Assembly (NCBI GenBank): GCA_002077045.2
Contig: KZ111150.1
Coordinates: forward strand, 1,107,169-1,139,440
Direction: 5' to 3'
Source: Rachicladosporium sp. CCFEE 5018
Taxonomy: Eukaryota > Ascomycota > Dothideomycetes > Cladosporiales > Cladosporiaceae
DNA: 32,272 nucleotides
In this document: positions 1-9,018 of the stretch, in pieces
Layout: each line of letters starts with the position of its first letter
How positions within the stretch are numbered: position 1 is the stretch's first letter
Program-made: the position numbers and the translations under genes
Notes under the pieces: generated by a model
Told to the model about the DNA's origin: nothing
Seen by the model: only the letters and a program-made list of their open reading frames with translations
Databases searched by the model: none

Positions 1-480
1 CTCTCCGTAGCCGTCAGCAAGCTGATGCGCCTGCCCAGCCTGACTTCCTTCGTCGTATCCCTGGCCGCCGAGACTATGATGCCGCTCATAGGTTGTCGAG
101 GGCGCCTGACTGCTCAAGCTGTGTCGGTGGCGATGCTGCAGATTCGTTGACATGCCATCCTGCAAGGGAAGAAGTGGCTCGCTATGTGTATGGAGTGTGT
201 CGAGCCCAGCATTTCTCGAGGACGTTTCGTAAGCGCCGCCATAGTTGTGAGCTGGAAGATTGGACCTGTGATCTGGCAAGCTTTGTGTCGTAAATCGGTT
301 TGGAATGCTCGTCGCAGCAGCGTTGTTCAAGAGCATATCTATACTCGGGCTGTTCGGGTTCGGGAAGCTGTACTCGCTACCAGCCTGGCTGCCGCTACCG
401 CTGTAGGACGGTGTGTTTCCGAGGTCGCCCAATGCTAGCATGCTTGCGGCCGCAGCATTGGTGTGATAGTCGTGCGACAT
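1..480 (-). CDS. Zn2Cys6 transcription factor, N-terminal fragment (copy A)
   Basis: These are the first 160 codons of the regulator described at 15389-17483. The frame is open from the ATG at 478-480 to the contig edge. This part is the low-complexity N-terminal region, rich in Ser, Asn, Gln and Gly, that precedes the zinc cluster. The DNA-binding domain itself lies beyond the contig edge, so the gene is cut by the assembly and there is no sign that it is broken biologically. Most differences from copy B that I checked here are synonymous, which supports coding. Confidence 0.85.
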   Translation of the reverse strand, partial: MSHDYHTNAAAASMLALGDLGNTPSYSGSGSQAGSEYSFPNPNSPSIDMLLNNAAATSIPNRFTTQSLPDHRSNLPAHNYGGAYETSSRNAGLDTLHTHSEPLLPLQDGMSTNLQHRHRHSLSSQAPSTTYERHHSLGGQGYDEGSQAGQAHQLADGYGE

Positions 481-1770
481 GCTGATGCAGTCCTACGGAA
501 CAGACTGTCCCCACAAACATAGATCGAATCCCTCTAGAGCTTCCCCAAGGTTCTTCATTCTGGACGAGAATACATCATAGGAGTTACGAATTTAGTGACC
601 ATTACTACCTGATTCTGAGACTCTGGCATATTGTGGCCGCTATGGCCACAAGATGCACGCGGACTGAACAGTACTATGCGATGCTGAATGGCAAAGATCA
701 CCACCGAGGTCGAGTCTTATTCGCGGGGAGTTCACGGATGCTGCGGGTGCAGCCCAGGTCTCACTTTTGCTGCTCCACCAGCGAAGCCCTAGAAGCAGGG
801 CTGCCACGAGGTGAATGCAGCGAGCCAAGCCGTTGACGCCACTTACCCTGGTCGTTGTCGGACCAGCTGCCGTCGTACTGATCCATTCGTCCACACGTCT
901 CGAGCTTACTCTCCGGGCCATAGCCTCTATTGCACAAAGGGTCCTGTAGGCATCCCAGGTCAGATACACGGAAGAAGCTCAGGTGGCCCCAAAGCCCTAC
1001 GGCGACTTGGCAGTCTAGGTGCGCAGTGACACGGCGGAGGTAGACCCCGCTACAATGTCGCTCCACTTATGGAGACAGTGTAGGTCAGCGACCTGCAGTG
1101 GAAGTCCCCGTGATTAACACAGATCAAGTTGAGGGAGCATAATCATGACTGTGCGTTCGTTTCAGATCTTAGGGCAGTGCTCGCCCTCTCGTCCGTTCTC
1201 CAGCGAGTTTCCTGCCCGACGATGAATGCTGAAACATCCAGTAACGCCACAGATACAGGTTGGAATTGCCGTGGGCTTCGACCAGCGCTGATCTACATCA
1301 AGTGTGGCCAGGTCATGCTGATCTACGGAGGTGTTTGCGTTGGATTCTCCCCGGGAAGTCGTCGACTCGGAGCGATTCCCTGGCCAGGATCCAGTATATT
1401 AGCGCGGAGTCACCAATTGTCCGAGATGCTGGTGTAAGCACGCGAATTTAGTGATGATTTCGCAGCTTGACGCATCCGTGCACACTGTGCCTCACATTGG
1501 AGATTGGTGGAGTGTGCTATCTTCCACGGGGAGGTGAGGTATATCATTTGGCGAGTGAGCAGAGAAGAAATGAGGTCAAGATAAGGTGATGTCTCGCAAG
1601 TGAGAGGGAAGGAGCGCGATGTCATCCAGAAGGAAGGAGCGACGTATCCACAACACGGGCCTGGCACAAACAAGGCCATTCGAATCAGCGACGACGTGTA
1701 GCTTTATCAGTACCCCCTGAAGTGTGTCCGAGCCTCGCAGAGGTTGAAGATTGCGCGACTGCCATTATCA
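481..1770. other. Intergenic: transcription factor promoter and DUF1295 3' flank (copy A)
   Basis: About 1.3 kb lies between the start of the transcription factor (-) and the stop of the DUF1295 gene (-). Open frames of about 100 codons occur on both strands, but they lack recognisable domains and I do not support them as genes. The one clear structure is an 8-bp perfect inverted repeat at 631-651. A long upstream region is ordinary for a fungal regulator. Confidence 0.6.
631..651. promoter_or_regulatory. Inverted repeat TTGTGGCC-gctat-GGCCACAA
   Basis: A perfect 8-bp inverted repeat with a 5-nt centre lies about 150 bp upstream of the transcription factor ATG. Copy B has the same element with 7 paired bases (around 17636-17656). 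It could be a dimeric protein-binding site or an mRNA hairpin in the 5' leader; the sequence does not decide between these. Confidence 0.4.
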
Positions 1771-2923
1771 CTACTGCCCCTTCTTCGCTTTTTCTTTCCT
1801 CGCCTCCTCGGTGACCTTGGGCCCAAGCACTTCCATCTCCTTCTCATCCCAGCCCTTTCCAAACGGCCAAGGCAGGAACTTCCCGACCCTCTTCTGGTAG
1901 ATCTTGTACTCCGGATACTTGCCCGCTGAAATCCACTCGGTCAACGGCGTGCTCCCTGCAAACACACCGAGGTATTGGATCATGCCAAATGCTGTCCAAT
2001 TGAACCACTCGCCAGTCACGAGCGCCCCGATCACGTACAGCAGCACCCAGATCGACTGCTCTGCAGCGAAGTTCGGGTGCCTGGAATACTTGAACATGCC
2101 AGTGGTGTTGAAGCCGCGTTCTAGCTGAGCGCGAGTGTAGCCCTGCGGGACCTTCGCTGTCTTCTGGTAGCTTGCTTTCGCCTCATGGAAGGCCCATTGC
2201 TGGCCATCCGCGTACCACTCGAGGGCGATCAGAGGGATCAAGGCGCGAGAAAGTGTGAGCTCGAGAGGAGTGAATCGGGGCTCGAGGCGCGAAGACAAAA
2301 GCATGAGGTAGGTTGGTGTCGTGACCGCAAAGAGAAGTACCTGGTGGAATGTCAGCCTGAGAGCGTGGCGCTTGTCATAAAATGAGAACACAACGTACGC
2401 TCTGAATGCTCGACGTGAAGAGCACATTTAGCACGAAGAATGCTGGCGTTCCAATCCACCCTTTGATCAAGTTCCATCTGTAGTCCTCACTTCCGATCTG
2501 GTACCCTCCCCTTCGCCAGTAGTTGTACGTCAACCGCGTCGTCCACAGCAAGCTGAAGAGCAAGATCTTGTCGACTTTGTCGGTATTCAGCCCGCTCATT
2601 CGTCCCCACACAGCATAGTGAATATGGTAGAGCGTTGGTAGTATGCTCCACACTCGATCGACTTGACTCCAATTGCGGTTGACTTCCGAGACAACGAGGA
2701 AGATGGGGAAGAGCGCAATGGAGAACGCTAGACCGGAAATGACTGGATTGGTCGCGACATAGATGTTCCTCAAGGCCACAGGATCGGCAATGTGTGTCCA
2801 GATCTGCTCAGGAAGACTGTAGAGTTGAGGGAGGTATGGCTCGATTGTGCGCGAGTAGGAAGCACACTCGGACAGTGTCTTGACTACTGGTATCGCCGTG
2901 CCGATGACTGGAGGGAGAAGCAT
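1771..2923 (-). CDS. DUF1295 / steroid 5-alpha-reductase-like membrane protein (copy A)
   Basis: Two exons, 2399-2923 and 1771-2340, flank a 58-nt intron (2341-2398; donor GTACGT, branch GCTGAC, acceptor CAG) in phase 0, giving 364 residues. Seen: WSQVDRVWS at 85-93, RLTYNYWRRGGY at 130-141, and SRHPNFAAEQ at 261-270 followed by a long hydrophobic stretch. Several other hydrophobic segments (about 61-80, 119-128, 160-190) indicate a multipass membrane protein, probably in the ER. These motifs are typical of the DUF1295 family, which is related to the C-terminal domain of steroid 5-alpha reductases; the substrate is unknown. The ATG at 2923 is the first in frame, and an additional upstream exon cannot be excluded. 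The copies differ by a few residues only. Confidence 0.88.
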
Positions 2924-3551
2924 GATTGCCGTCGTCAGATCGAGTGGAATGAGTACCTCGTTTCGACCGCGAATGCAGTGAAGAAAGGCGACTTCTGCTG
3001 CGTGTATGGGCGAATGACCTACATCATACGATGATTATTACTCGATGACGCGCGTGTTGTGAATGCGAACACGATCTCATCACCCAAGCAACACTTGGCA
3101 ACCACAATCCGGGTCCTGCATGCCTTCACACCTCCCTCCAGATGCCTAATATGCTGTTCTAGATAGTCAAGAAAGGCGGTTTGAGATAATGCCATCAACC
3201 AGACGACTGAGCGCCATTGCTGAGCTGCAATGTAGCCCACGTGCTCGAAAGGGTGCCGAGCAGCCGAGTAACTCACGCGAAGAGGTACCTTCGCGGCCGC
3301 GAAAGTAGCAGAACGCGGTAGGATTGGCTGTGCGTGCTATCATATCCCTCATGCCATTTCCTTCTTTCAGCCTCGTGATGGGTGCAATGCGATGATCTTG
3401 GGCTGCCACCAAAGTCAGCATTGTACAAAGCTGTAACAAGCTCGATGGCTGCCGTTGCGATGCTCCCAATCTTACCTTACTTCCCTCCATACATGAATAC
3501 GAGCATTGGCCTGGCGAAGATCTAAGTTGACGCCCACTCCGAACCAGCATC
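2924..3551. other. Divergent intergenic region (copy A)
   Basis: This 628-bp region separates the DUF1295 start (-) from the 205-residue protein start (+), so it should hold both promoters. It contains a CACGTG E-box at 3238-3243 and a 14-bp perfect palindrome at 3290-3303. A 162-codon minus-strand frame (3167-3655) runs through it in both copies, but its differences are mostly amino-acid changing and it overlaps the neighbouring exon, so I do not call it. Confidence 0.6.
3290..3303. promoter_or_regulatory. 14-bp perfect palindrome TTCGCGGCCGCGAA
   Basis: The sequence equals its own reverse complement over 14 bases and has a CGGCCG core. It is unchanged in copy B (20297-20310). CGG/CCG half-sites are what Zn2Cys6 dimers bind, so it is a candidate operator in the divergent promoter. 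That role is inference. Confidence 0.45.
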
Positions 3552-4228
3552 ATGACGAACGAACGACGACGGTCCTCTGTGGGAAATAGGGTAGCTGACT
3601 TCCTGACTCCATGGCACTCACGATCTGCCTGGGCGTCTATGTCGAACGTTGACATCAGTCCCGTTGGTACAGCATCTTCGCAGAGATGTTCACTTCACGG
3701 GCAGCAATCACTGACAGCCTTTCAGAGAGAGATCTGCTGGTCTCGTACCAGCTCACCCAAGCCAGACCAGCCTACCTCGCACCCGATGCCTTCGTAGCAG
3801 CCCGCGTCGTGACGAAGGCAGACGTCTCCGAACGCCTACACGAAGCTCTCACGAAAGCAGGATTGCTTCTGCCCGCGCCTCCGCCAGGGGTCGCCGGCCC
3901 CAGTCTAAGTGATGCGATTACGGTAGACACGTCAAAGTTCGACCGACACTTCGTGAAGGAGACGCCCTTCTTACCAGCTTTTGCGCTTCGAAGGACTGTT
4001 TCGCTTCTGTTCTTTTGGGAAGAAGAATGCATGCGAATGCGATCTCTCGAACGGGAGGAAGAAGAGCTGAAGCAGCTTCGCTCGCAGGCTGGTACTGACA
4101 TGCACGATGAGCTTGATATGAGGCTCGAGGCTGTACGGATGAAGCAGGCGATGTTGCCAAGTCAGCGACAACATGAGACGACCCACCTAAACCGGCCGGA
4201 TCAGGAAGAGCTACCGGCGTACGACTAA
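3552..4228 (+). CDS. Unrecognised 205-residue protein (copy A)
   Basis: I do not recognise this family. The model has exon 1 3552-3666, a 59-nt intron 3667-3725 (donor GTACAG, branch CTGAC, acceptor TTTCAG) and exon 2 3726-4228. The intron joins the two frames in phase 1 through a GAG codon. The N-terminus is basic and Ser/Arg-rich. A proline-rich stretch (LLLPAPPPGVAGP) lies at about 85-97. A strongly charged, probably coiled-coil segment covers about 136-180 (EREEEELKQLRSQ). There is no signal peptide or membrane span. Exon 2 differences between copies are few and include synonymous ones. A shorter single-exon start at 3686 is possible, but the splice signals favour the longer form. Confidence 0.7.
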
Positions 4229-4424
4229 GTACTTAACGATGCTGCATGATAACTTACTAGGTCTCCATCAAGCCCTCAACGGCCGCCCGGCCGCCCACCC
4301 CGCGAAATACGCAGCGGCCAATATCCAACCGCCAGAAATACTCGGGTACCTAAGACCATCACGAGGATCGACTAGTCACCTTCCAAACACTTCAACCATC
4401 TTCTCTTGGCTCGCTCAGCACCGT

Positions 4425-4795
4425 TCAACATCCGGCAATAGCCACACTGCACCCTTCGCAAGCCGGACTAGACTGCGCATCGAAACTGCAACACGTCATC
4501 AGCATTCATCCGCCAGCATCCTTTCGAGGAACACGACTTACCAATCCCCATTCTTCAACGATTTGCAAGTCTTGACACATTGCGTGTACAGGTGGAGACA
4601 AGTCTGGTCCCAATCGCAACGTTCCTGGCGGCGTTCGAGAGGAGAGACTTCGGAAGTGGAGGGTAGATCGAGCATGTAGTGGAAGGAGGGCTGGCGGGCA
4701 GAGATCTCGTTTTTGGGCTTGGGGATGGCGGCTGGGGCTGGGATGGCGAGGGAGGTGGTTGTCAGGAGAGCGAGGAGGAGGGTTGAGAGCTGCAT
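4425..4795 (-). CDS. Small secreted eight-cysteine peptide precursor (copy A)
   Basis: The exons are 4542-4795 and 4425-4485, with a 56-nt intron 4486-4541 (donor GTAAGT, acceptor TTGCAG) that joins TG+T into a Cys codon, giving 104 residues. Residues 1-17 form a signal peptide (MQLSTLLLALLTTTSLA). Residues 18-56 look like a propeptide ending in the dibasic pair R55-R56, a Kex2-type site. The remaining 48 residues hold eight cysteines (60, 66, 73, 77, 85, 94, 97, 104), the last being the C-terminal residue. Reading through the donor would stop after NGDW with only four cysteines, so the spliced form is much more convincing. Spacing is C-x5-C-x6-C-x3-C-x7-C-x8-C-x2-C-x6-C, which lacks the CC pairs of hydrophobins. 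The role is unknown; effector-like or antimicrobial functions are possible. Confidence 0.8.
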
Positions 4796-5776
4796 TGTTG
4801 TGGTCTGTCGAGGGTTGTTCTTGGTGCTAGGCTGACTGCAGCGCTTCGGGGATCGTAATTGAGTTTTGGGTGATGACGGCGTACGAGGGAGAGCCAGTGT
4901 ATTGAGCAGGTATGGGCGACGAGGAGATGCAGAGCTGAAAAATAGGAATACTTGACGAAGGTGTGGACTCTGTGCTGTATTTATGTTGACAATCAGGCAG
5001 GCTCGCTTGCCTTGCTTGCTACCACCTCCCATGTGTTGTCCCTTCTACGAGTGAACCATTGCACAACATCAAGTTCGTTGTGACCTACTTCCGCTCACGG
5101 TTTTGGCCACGAGGCGCACCAGCGCGGTTTGCCCAAGGTTCTCACAGCATGATGACTGTTGCGATGGTACTTTACGAACACCTGGACCGCCACTCACTCC
5201 ATCACACCGCATCGATACGACGCAAGCCTTGTGCCTGAGTCCTGCTTGAGGCAATTGCGTCGCCTTTGTTGTGGTGTTTGAGGTTGACACGTATCTGCAA
5301 TATGGCTGTTGATGGGCGCACGGCAGTGGCCATGTGGACTTGGTTCGTGCGACCAAGTAACCTTCGAGGCGGTTTGCTGCTCTGACAGCGGATGCTTGCG
5401 TTGACACTGGATACACCCTCGGGTGTACCTCCTTCGGAGAGTGCAAGTACGTTCTCGACACATCAGTGCCACTCGTGCACGGGGTGGCTGTGGAAGCCTA
5501 ACATCTATGCAACGCGTGTCCACAAGTCGCGTACAGTGCATTGAGGAGCGCCTCAAAAGCCATGACAGCTATCAAAATGCGCATGCAACGGTGATAGTGG
5601 GCAGACCGAACGTGCGTCGGCCCATTTATGAGCTTGCATGGTGTACGTGGCTGCTGGATGGCGAAACCAGATGCGTCTGTCCTGAGGACCTCGCTCGCCA
5701 CCGAGATCCCGTTACTTGCCCAGTGAGGTATTGCGTCCTTCGGGAATATCGATGACATCGCGGCGATGTTACATCC
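4796..5776. other. Intergenic: peptide promoter and DUF3602 3' flank (copy A)
   Basis: About 980 bp. On the minus strand an ATAAATA box-like stretch lies at about 4977-4983, some 180 bp upstream of the peptide ATG. A short hairpin (ACATCG-cgg-CGATGT, 5755-5769) sits just past the DUF3602 stop and is present in both copies. Open frames of 110-130 codons persist in both copies, but their differences are mostly non-synonymous and they lack domains, so I see no gene here. Confidence 0.6.
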
Positions 5777-6235
5777 TCAGTATGGCTCCACGCCTGACAA
5801 CTTCGCCTTTGACGGAAACGTAAGTTGCTCGCTGACACCTTTCTCGATAGCGTCTTGGAGCCTCCTGCGCCTGTCTGCTTCTGCTACTTCATCCTGAGCT
5901 TTCGCCTGCGCAGGTCCAGTACCGCTAAACTCGTAGTTGCCAGCTCCGCCTCGACCATACTTCCTTACGAGTTGAGTGCTCGCTATCGATCCGGATGCTG
6001 TAGATGCTGCGTCGCCAGTACTGAATTTGCCAGACTCGCTCAGCTCCTTGGGGCTGTAGTAGTTGCCCGCGCCACCACGACCTGAGTGCGCATACTGCTG
6101 ATCATTGTGCTTTACCTCAGCGACAGTAGGTCTTTCCTTCGCTACAGTCTTCGAGCCGGACTCCAGGTCGTTAGCGATTCTATCCTTTTCTTGTTGCACG
6201 GCTTGGATATTGCCTGCGCCGCCACGACCAGACAT
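5777..6235 (-). CDS. DUF3602 protein with GRGGAGN repeats, PAR32-like (copy A)
   Basis: A single-exon frame of 152 residues from the ATG at 6235. The heptad GRGGAGN occurs three times, at residues 4-9 (preceded by MS), 52-58 and 94-100. This is the signature of the fungal DUF3602 family, which includes yeast Par32, a protein phosphorylated on TOR inhibition and linked to ammonium transporter control. The rest is Ser/Thr-rich and probably disordered, with a charged segment (EADRRRRLQDAIEKG) near the C-terminus. There is no membrane or secretion signal, so it is likely cytoplasmic. It is transcribed away from katG across a shared 428-bp promoter. Function in this organism is inferred from the family only. 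Confidence 0.88.
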   Translation of the reverse strand: MSGRGGAGNIQAVQQEKDRIANDLESGSKTVAKERPTVAEVKHNDQQYAHSGRGGAGNYYSPKELSESGKFSTGDAASTASGSIASTQLVRKYGRGGAGNYEFSGTGPAQAKAQDEVAEADRRRRLQDAIEKGVSEQLTFPSKAKLSGVEPY

Positions 6236-6663
6236 GTCTCCGGAGGAAGGACTTATGGACCTTGTGATGAAGTAGTAACGGCGTATCGCATAGATGATGC
6301 ACAGTATTCACAATGCATACAAGGCAGCTTGTAGCAGGGCTTGCCACACGAGAGCAATGTACGAGAAAGGCTCAGCCAATAGCAGCATGCCGATCTAGCA
6401 TACAGACATGTCAGGCAGCTTCGATCCAGACCGAGGAAAGATTCGCAGATTGTCCACCGAAGCCGAAGTCTCACCATGGCGACATGCTCTGCAGATTGAC
6501 GACAGCCGCCATCGGTGTAGGTAATCTTTCGCTCGATCTAGTCTACTTTGGGAAGAAAAGAGCGAATAGTGGGGTCGATTGCGCCTGACGGAAGGCGAGT
6601 GTGATTTCCATTGCCTGCCGCGGGGTTCGTCCATCGAATATAAGCTCATTCGTGCTTGTCACC
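6236..6663. promoter_or_regulatory. Shared divergent promoter, DUF3602 and katG (copy A)
   Basis: These 428 bp lie between two divergent start codons. A CCAAT box, the site of the fungal HAP/CBC complex, is at 6376-6380. A TATAAG element is at 6639-6644, only 20 nt before the first katG ATG. Both are kept in copy B. I found no exact TTACTAA-type Yap1 site. Redox control of both genes from one promoter is a plausible inference. Confidence 0.55.
6639..6644 (+). promoter_or_regulatory. TATA-like element of katG (copy A)
   Basis: TATAAG lies 20 nt before the first katG ATG and 95 nt before the second, and it is conserved at the same place in copy B. If transcription starts about 30 nt downstream, many messages would begin at or past the first ATG. 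Confidence 0.45.
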
Positions 6664-9018
6664 ATGTTTTCCCTTTCGCATCGATTCTCCAATCGAATCA
6701 ACATCACCTCACTCCTTCATCGTATACCCATCAGAAACATGTCGAACCAGAACGTGGGCAAGTGCCCAGTGGGCCTCGACAATAAGGAGGCGAACTTCGG
6801 CGGCGGTGGCACCAAGAACAACGACTGGTGGCCAAATGACCTGAAGCTCAACATCCTCCGCCAGCACACCGCTCAGTCCAACCCCTTCGGCGAGACCTTC
6901 AACTACGCAGAGGCGTTCAAGACCATTGACTACCAAGGCCTGAAGAATGATCTCAAGACGTTGATGACCGACTCGCAAGACTTCTGGCCTGCAGACTTTG
7001 GCCACTATGGCGGCTTCTTCATTCGCATGTCGTGGCACAGTGCCGGCACATACCGTGTCGGTGACGGTCGTGGTGGCGGCGGGCAAGGACAACAGCGCTT
7101 TGCCCCTCTCAACAGCTGGCCCGACAATGCCAACCTCGACAAGGCTCGCCGTTTGTTGTTGCCCATCAAGTTGAAGTATGGCAACAAGCTCTCTTGGGCA
7201 GACTTGTTCCTCCTCACCGGCAATGTCGCGCTTGAGGACATGGGCTTCAAGACCTTCGGCTTCGCTGGTGGTCGCCCCGACACATACGAGGCTGATGAGT
7301 CAGTCTACTGGGGTGGCGAGACCACATGGCTCGGCAACGATGTCCGCTACTCTCAGGGCCACCCAGGCATCGCGGAGCACGGTGTTCTTGATGGAGACAA
7401 ATCGAAGAAAGATCACACCGACATCCACTCTCGTGATCTGGAGGAGCCGCTAGGCGCCTCACACATGGGCCTGATCTACGTCAACCCAGAGGGTCCCGAT
7501 GGCATTCCCGATGCAGCCGCAGCCGCACAGGACATCCGCACGACCTTCGGTCGCATGGCAATGAATGACGAGGAGACTGCTGCACTCATTGTTGGCGGAC
7601 ACACCTTCGGCAAGACTCACGGTGCCGCCCCCACCGAGACAGTTGGGAAGGAGCCTAATGCTGGGGATATTCACCAGCAAGGCTTCGGTTGGGCCAACTC
7701 ATACAAAGACGGCAAGGGTCCTAACGCCATCACATCTGGTCTCGAAGTCACCTGGACAAGCACACCCACCAAGTGGAGCAATCACTACCTTGAATACCTG
7801 TACAAGTACGAGTGGGAGAAGGAGAAGTCTCCAGCTGGCGCCAACCAGTGGGTGGCGAAGACCGATGACGAGATCATCCCGCACGCCTTCGACAAGAACA
7901 AGAAGCAGAAGCCAAGAATGTTGACGACCGATATTGCACTTCGCGTGGATCCCGCATACGAGAAGATCACCCGTCGCTGGTTGGAGAACCCCAAGGAGCT
8001 CGAGGATGCCTTCGCCCGTGCGTGGTTCAAGCTGCTTCACCGTGACATGGGCCCGCGAACCCGCTGGGTTGGACCCGAGATCCCGAAGGAGGTCTCGATT
8101 TGGGAGGACCCTGTGCCAGAGGTTGACCACGAGCTTGTGACCGAGTCTGACATCACATCGCTCAAGAAGGAGCTGCTTGCCAGCGGCATCGAACCCGCGA
8201 CTCTCATCACAACTGCGTGGGGCGCCGCTGCGTCATTCCGTGGTAGCGACAAGCGTGGTGGTGCCAACGGTGCACGCATTCGCCTTGAGCCGCAGAAGAA
8301 CTGGGCAGTGAACCAGCCCAAGGAGCTTGAGAAGACACTCGCTGCCATTGAGAAGGTGCAGAGCAACTTCAACAAGGGTAGCAAGAAGGTCTCCATTGCC
8401 GACTTGATCGTACTCGGTGGCACTGCCGCCGTCGAGAAGGCTGCTGGTGTCTCCGTGAAATTCACACCCGGACGCACCGACGCCACCCAGGAGCAGACCG
8501 ACGCTCAGTCATTCACCCACCTCCAGCCATTCACCGATGGCTTCCGCAACTTCGGCACATCCACCGCTCGTGTACGTACTGAGCAATGGCTTGTTGACAA
8601 GGCTCACCTCCTGACCCTGTCATCACCCGAGCTTGTCGTCCTGCTCGGCGGTCTCCGCACGCTCAACGCCAACTGGGACCACTTCTCCCACGGCGTACTC
8701 ACCAAGAACCCCGGCAAGCTCTCCAACGACTTCTTCGTCAACCTTCTCGACACCAACCTTGCATGGAAGCCTTCCGACGAGACCAACGAGTTCTTCGAGG
8801 GTTTCAACCACAAGACCGGTGATAAGTGGACTGGTACTCGTCACGATCTCGTCATCGGCTCGCACCCTGAGTTGCGTGCCATCGCTGAGGTGTACGCGAG
8901 CGCGGACAACAAGGAGAGATTCACGAAGGACTTCGTGAGTGCGTGGACTAAGGTCATGGACTTGGACAGGTTCGATGTCAAAGACCCCTCGCACCCGGTC
9001 AACAAGGCGCGGTTGTAG
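6664..9018 (+). CDS. katG: Catalase-peroxidase KatG (copy A)
   Basis: An intronless frame of 784 residues from the ATG at 6664, or 759 from the ATG at 6739 (MSNQNVGKCPVG). It is a bifunctional haem enzyme that removes hydrogen peroxide by catalase and peroxidase reactions. Numbered from 6664, the distal site RMSWH holds R121, W124 and H125. The Trp-Tyr-Met adduct unique to KatG would be W124, Y272 (GLIYVNPEGPDG) and M298 (GRMAMND). The proximal haem ligand is H313 in GGHTFGKTHG. The second, haem-free peroxidase-like domain follows to the end. The 25-residue extension before MSNQ is rich in Arg, Ser and hydrophobics and has no acids, like a mitochondrial presequence. Fungal katG genes are considered acquired from bacteria; lack of introns fits but does not prove it. 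Confidence 0.98.
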   Translation: MFSLSHRFSNRINITSLLHRIPIRNMSNQNVGKCPVGLDNKEANFGGGGTKNNDWWPNDLKLNILRQHTAQSNPFGETFNYAEAFKTIDYQGLKNDLKTLMTDSQDFWPADFGHYGGFFIRMSWHSAGTYRVGDGRGGGGQGQQRFAPLNSWPDNANLDKARRLLLPIKLKYGNKLSWADLFLLTGNVALEDMGFKTFGFAGGRPDTYEADESVYWGGETTWLGNDVRYSQGHPGIAEHGVLDGDKSKKDHTDIHSRDLEEPLGASHMGLIYVNPEGPDGIPDAAAAAQDIRTTFGRMAMNDEETAALIVGGHTFGKTHGAAPTETVGKEPNAGDIHQQGFGWANSYKDGKGPNAITSGLEVTWTSTPTKWSNHYLEYLYKYEWEKEKSPAGANQWVAKTDDEIIPHAFDKNKKQKPRMLTTDIALRVDPAYEKITRRWLENPKELEDAFARAWFKLLHRDMGPRTRWVGPEIPKEVSIWEDPVPEVDHELVTESDITSLKKELLASGIEPATLITTAWGAAASFRGSDKRGGANGARIRLEPQKNWAVNQPKELEKTLAAIEKVQSNFNKGSKKVSIADLIVLGGTAAVEKAAGVSVKFTPGRTDATQEQTDAQSFTHLQPFTDGFRNFGTSTARVRTEQWLVDKAHLLTLSSPELVVLLGGLRTLNANWDHFSHGVLTKNPGKLSNDFFVNLLDTNLAWKPSDETNEFFEGFNHKTGDKWTGTRHDLVIGSHPELRAIAEVYASADNKERFTKDFVSAWTKVMDLDRFDVKDPSHPVNKARL

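Noticed and set aside
3167..3655. 162-codon minus-strand frame conserved in both copies
   Set aside because: Differences between copies are mostly amino-acid changing, there is no domain, and it overlaps exon 1 of the better supported plus-strand gene.
4538..5032. Longer 164-residue version of the secreted peptide starting upstream of the signal peptide
   Set aside because: It would bury the signal peptide, and the upstream part is basic, low-complexity and diverged between copies. The ATG at 4795 fits a secreted protein.
5423..5755. 110-codon plus-strand frame present in both copies, with overlapping minus-strand frames of 120-130 codons
   Set aside because: Substitutions are largely non-synonymous, the composition is unlike a folded protein, and there are no recognisable motifs.
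6709..8994. Several 70-150 codon frames on both strands inside katG
   Set aside because: These are shadows of the high-GC, codon-biased katG frame and recur as shadows in copy B.
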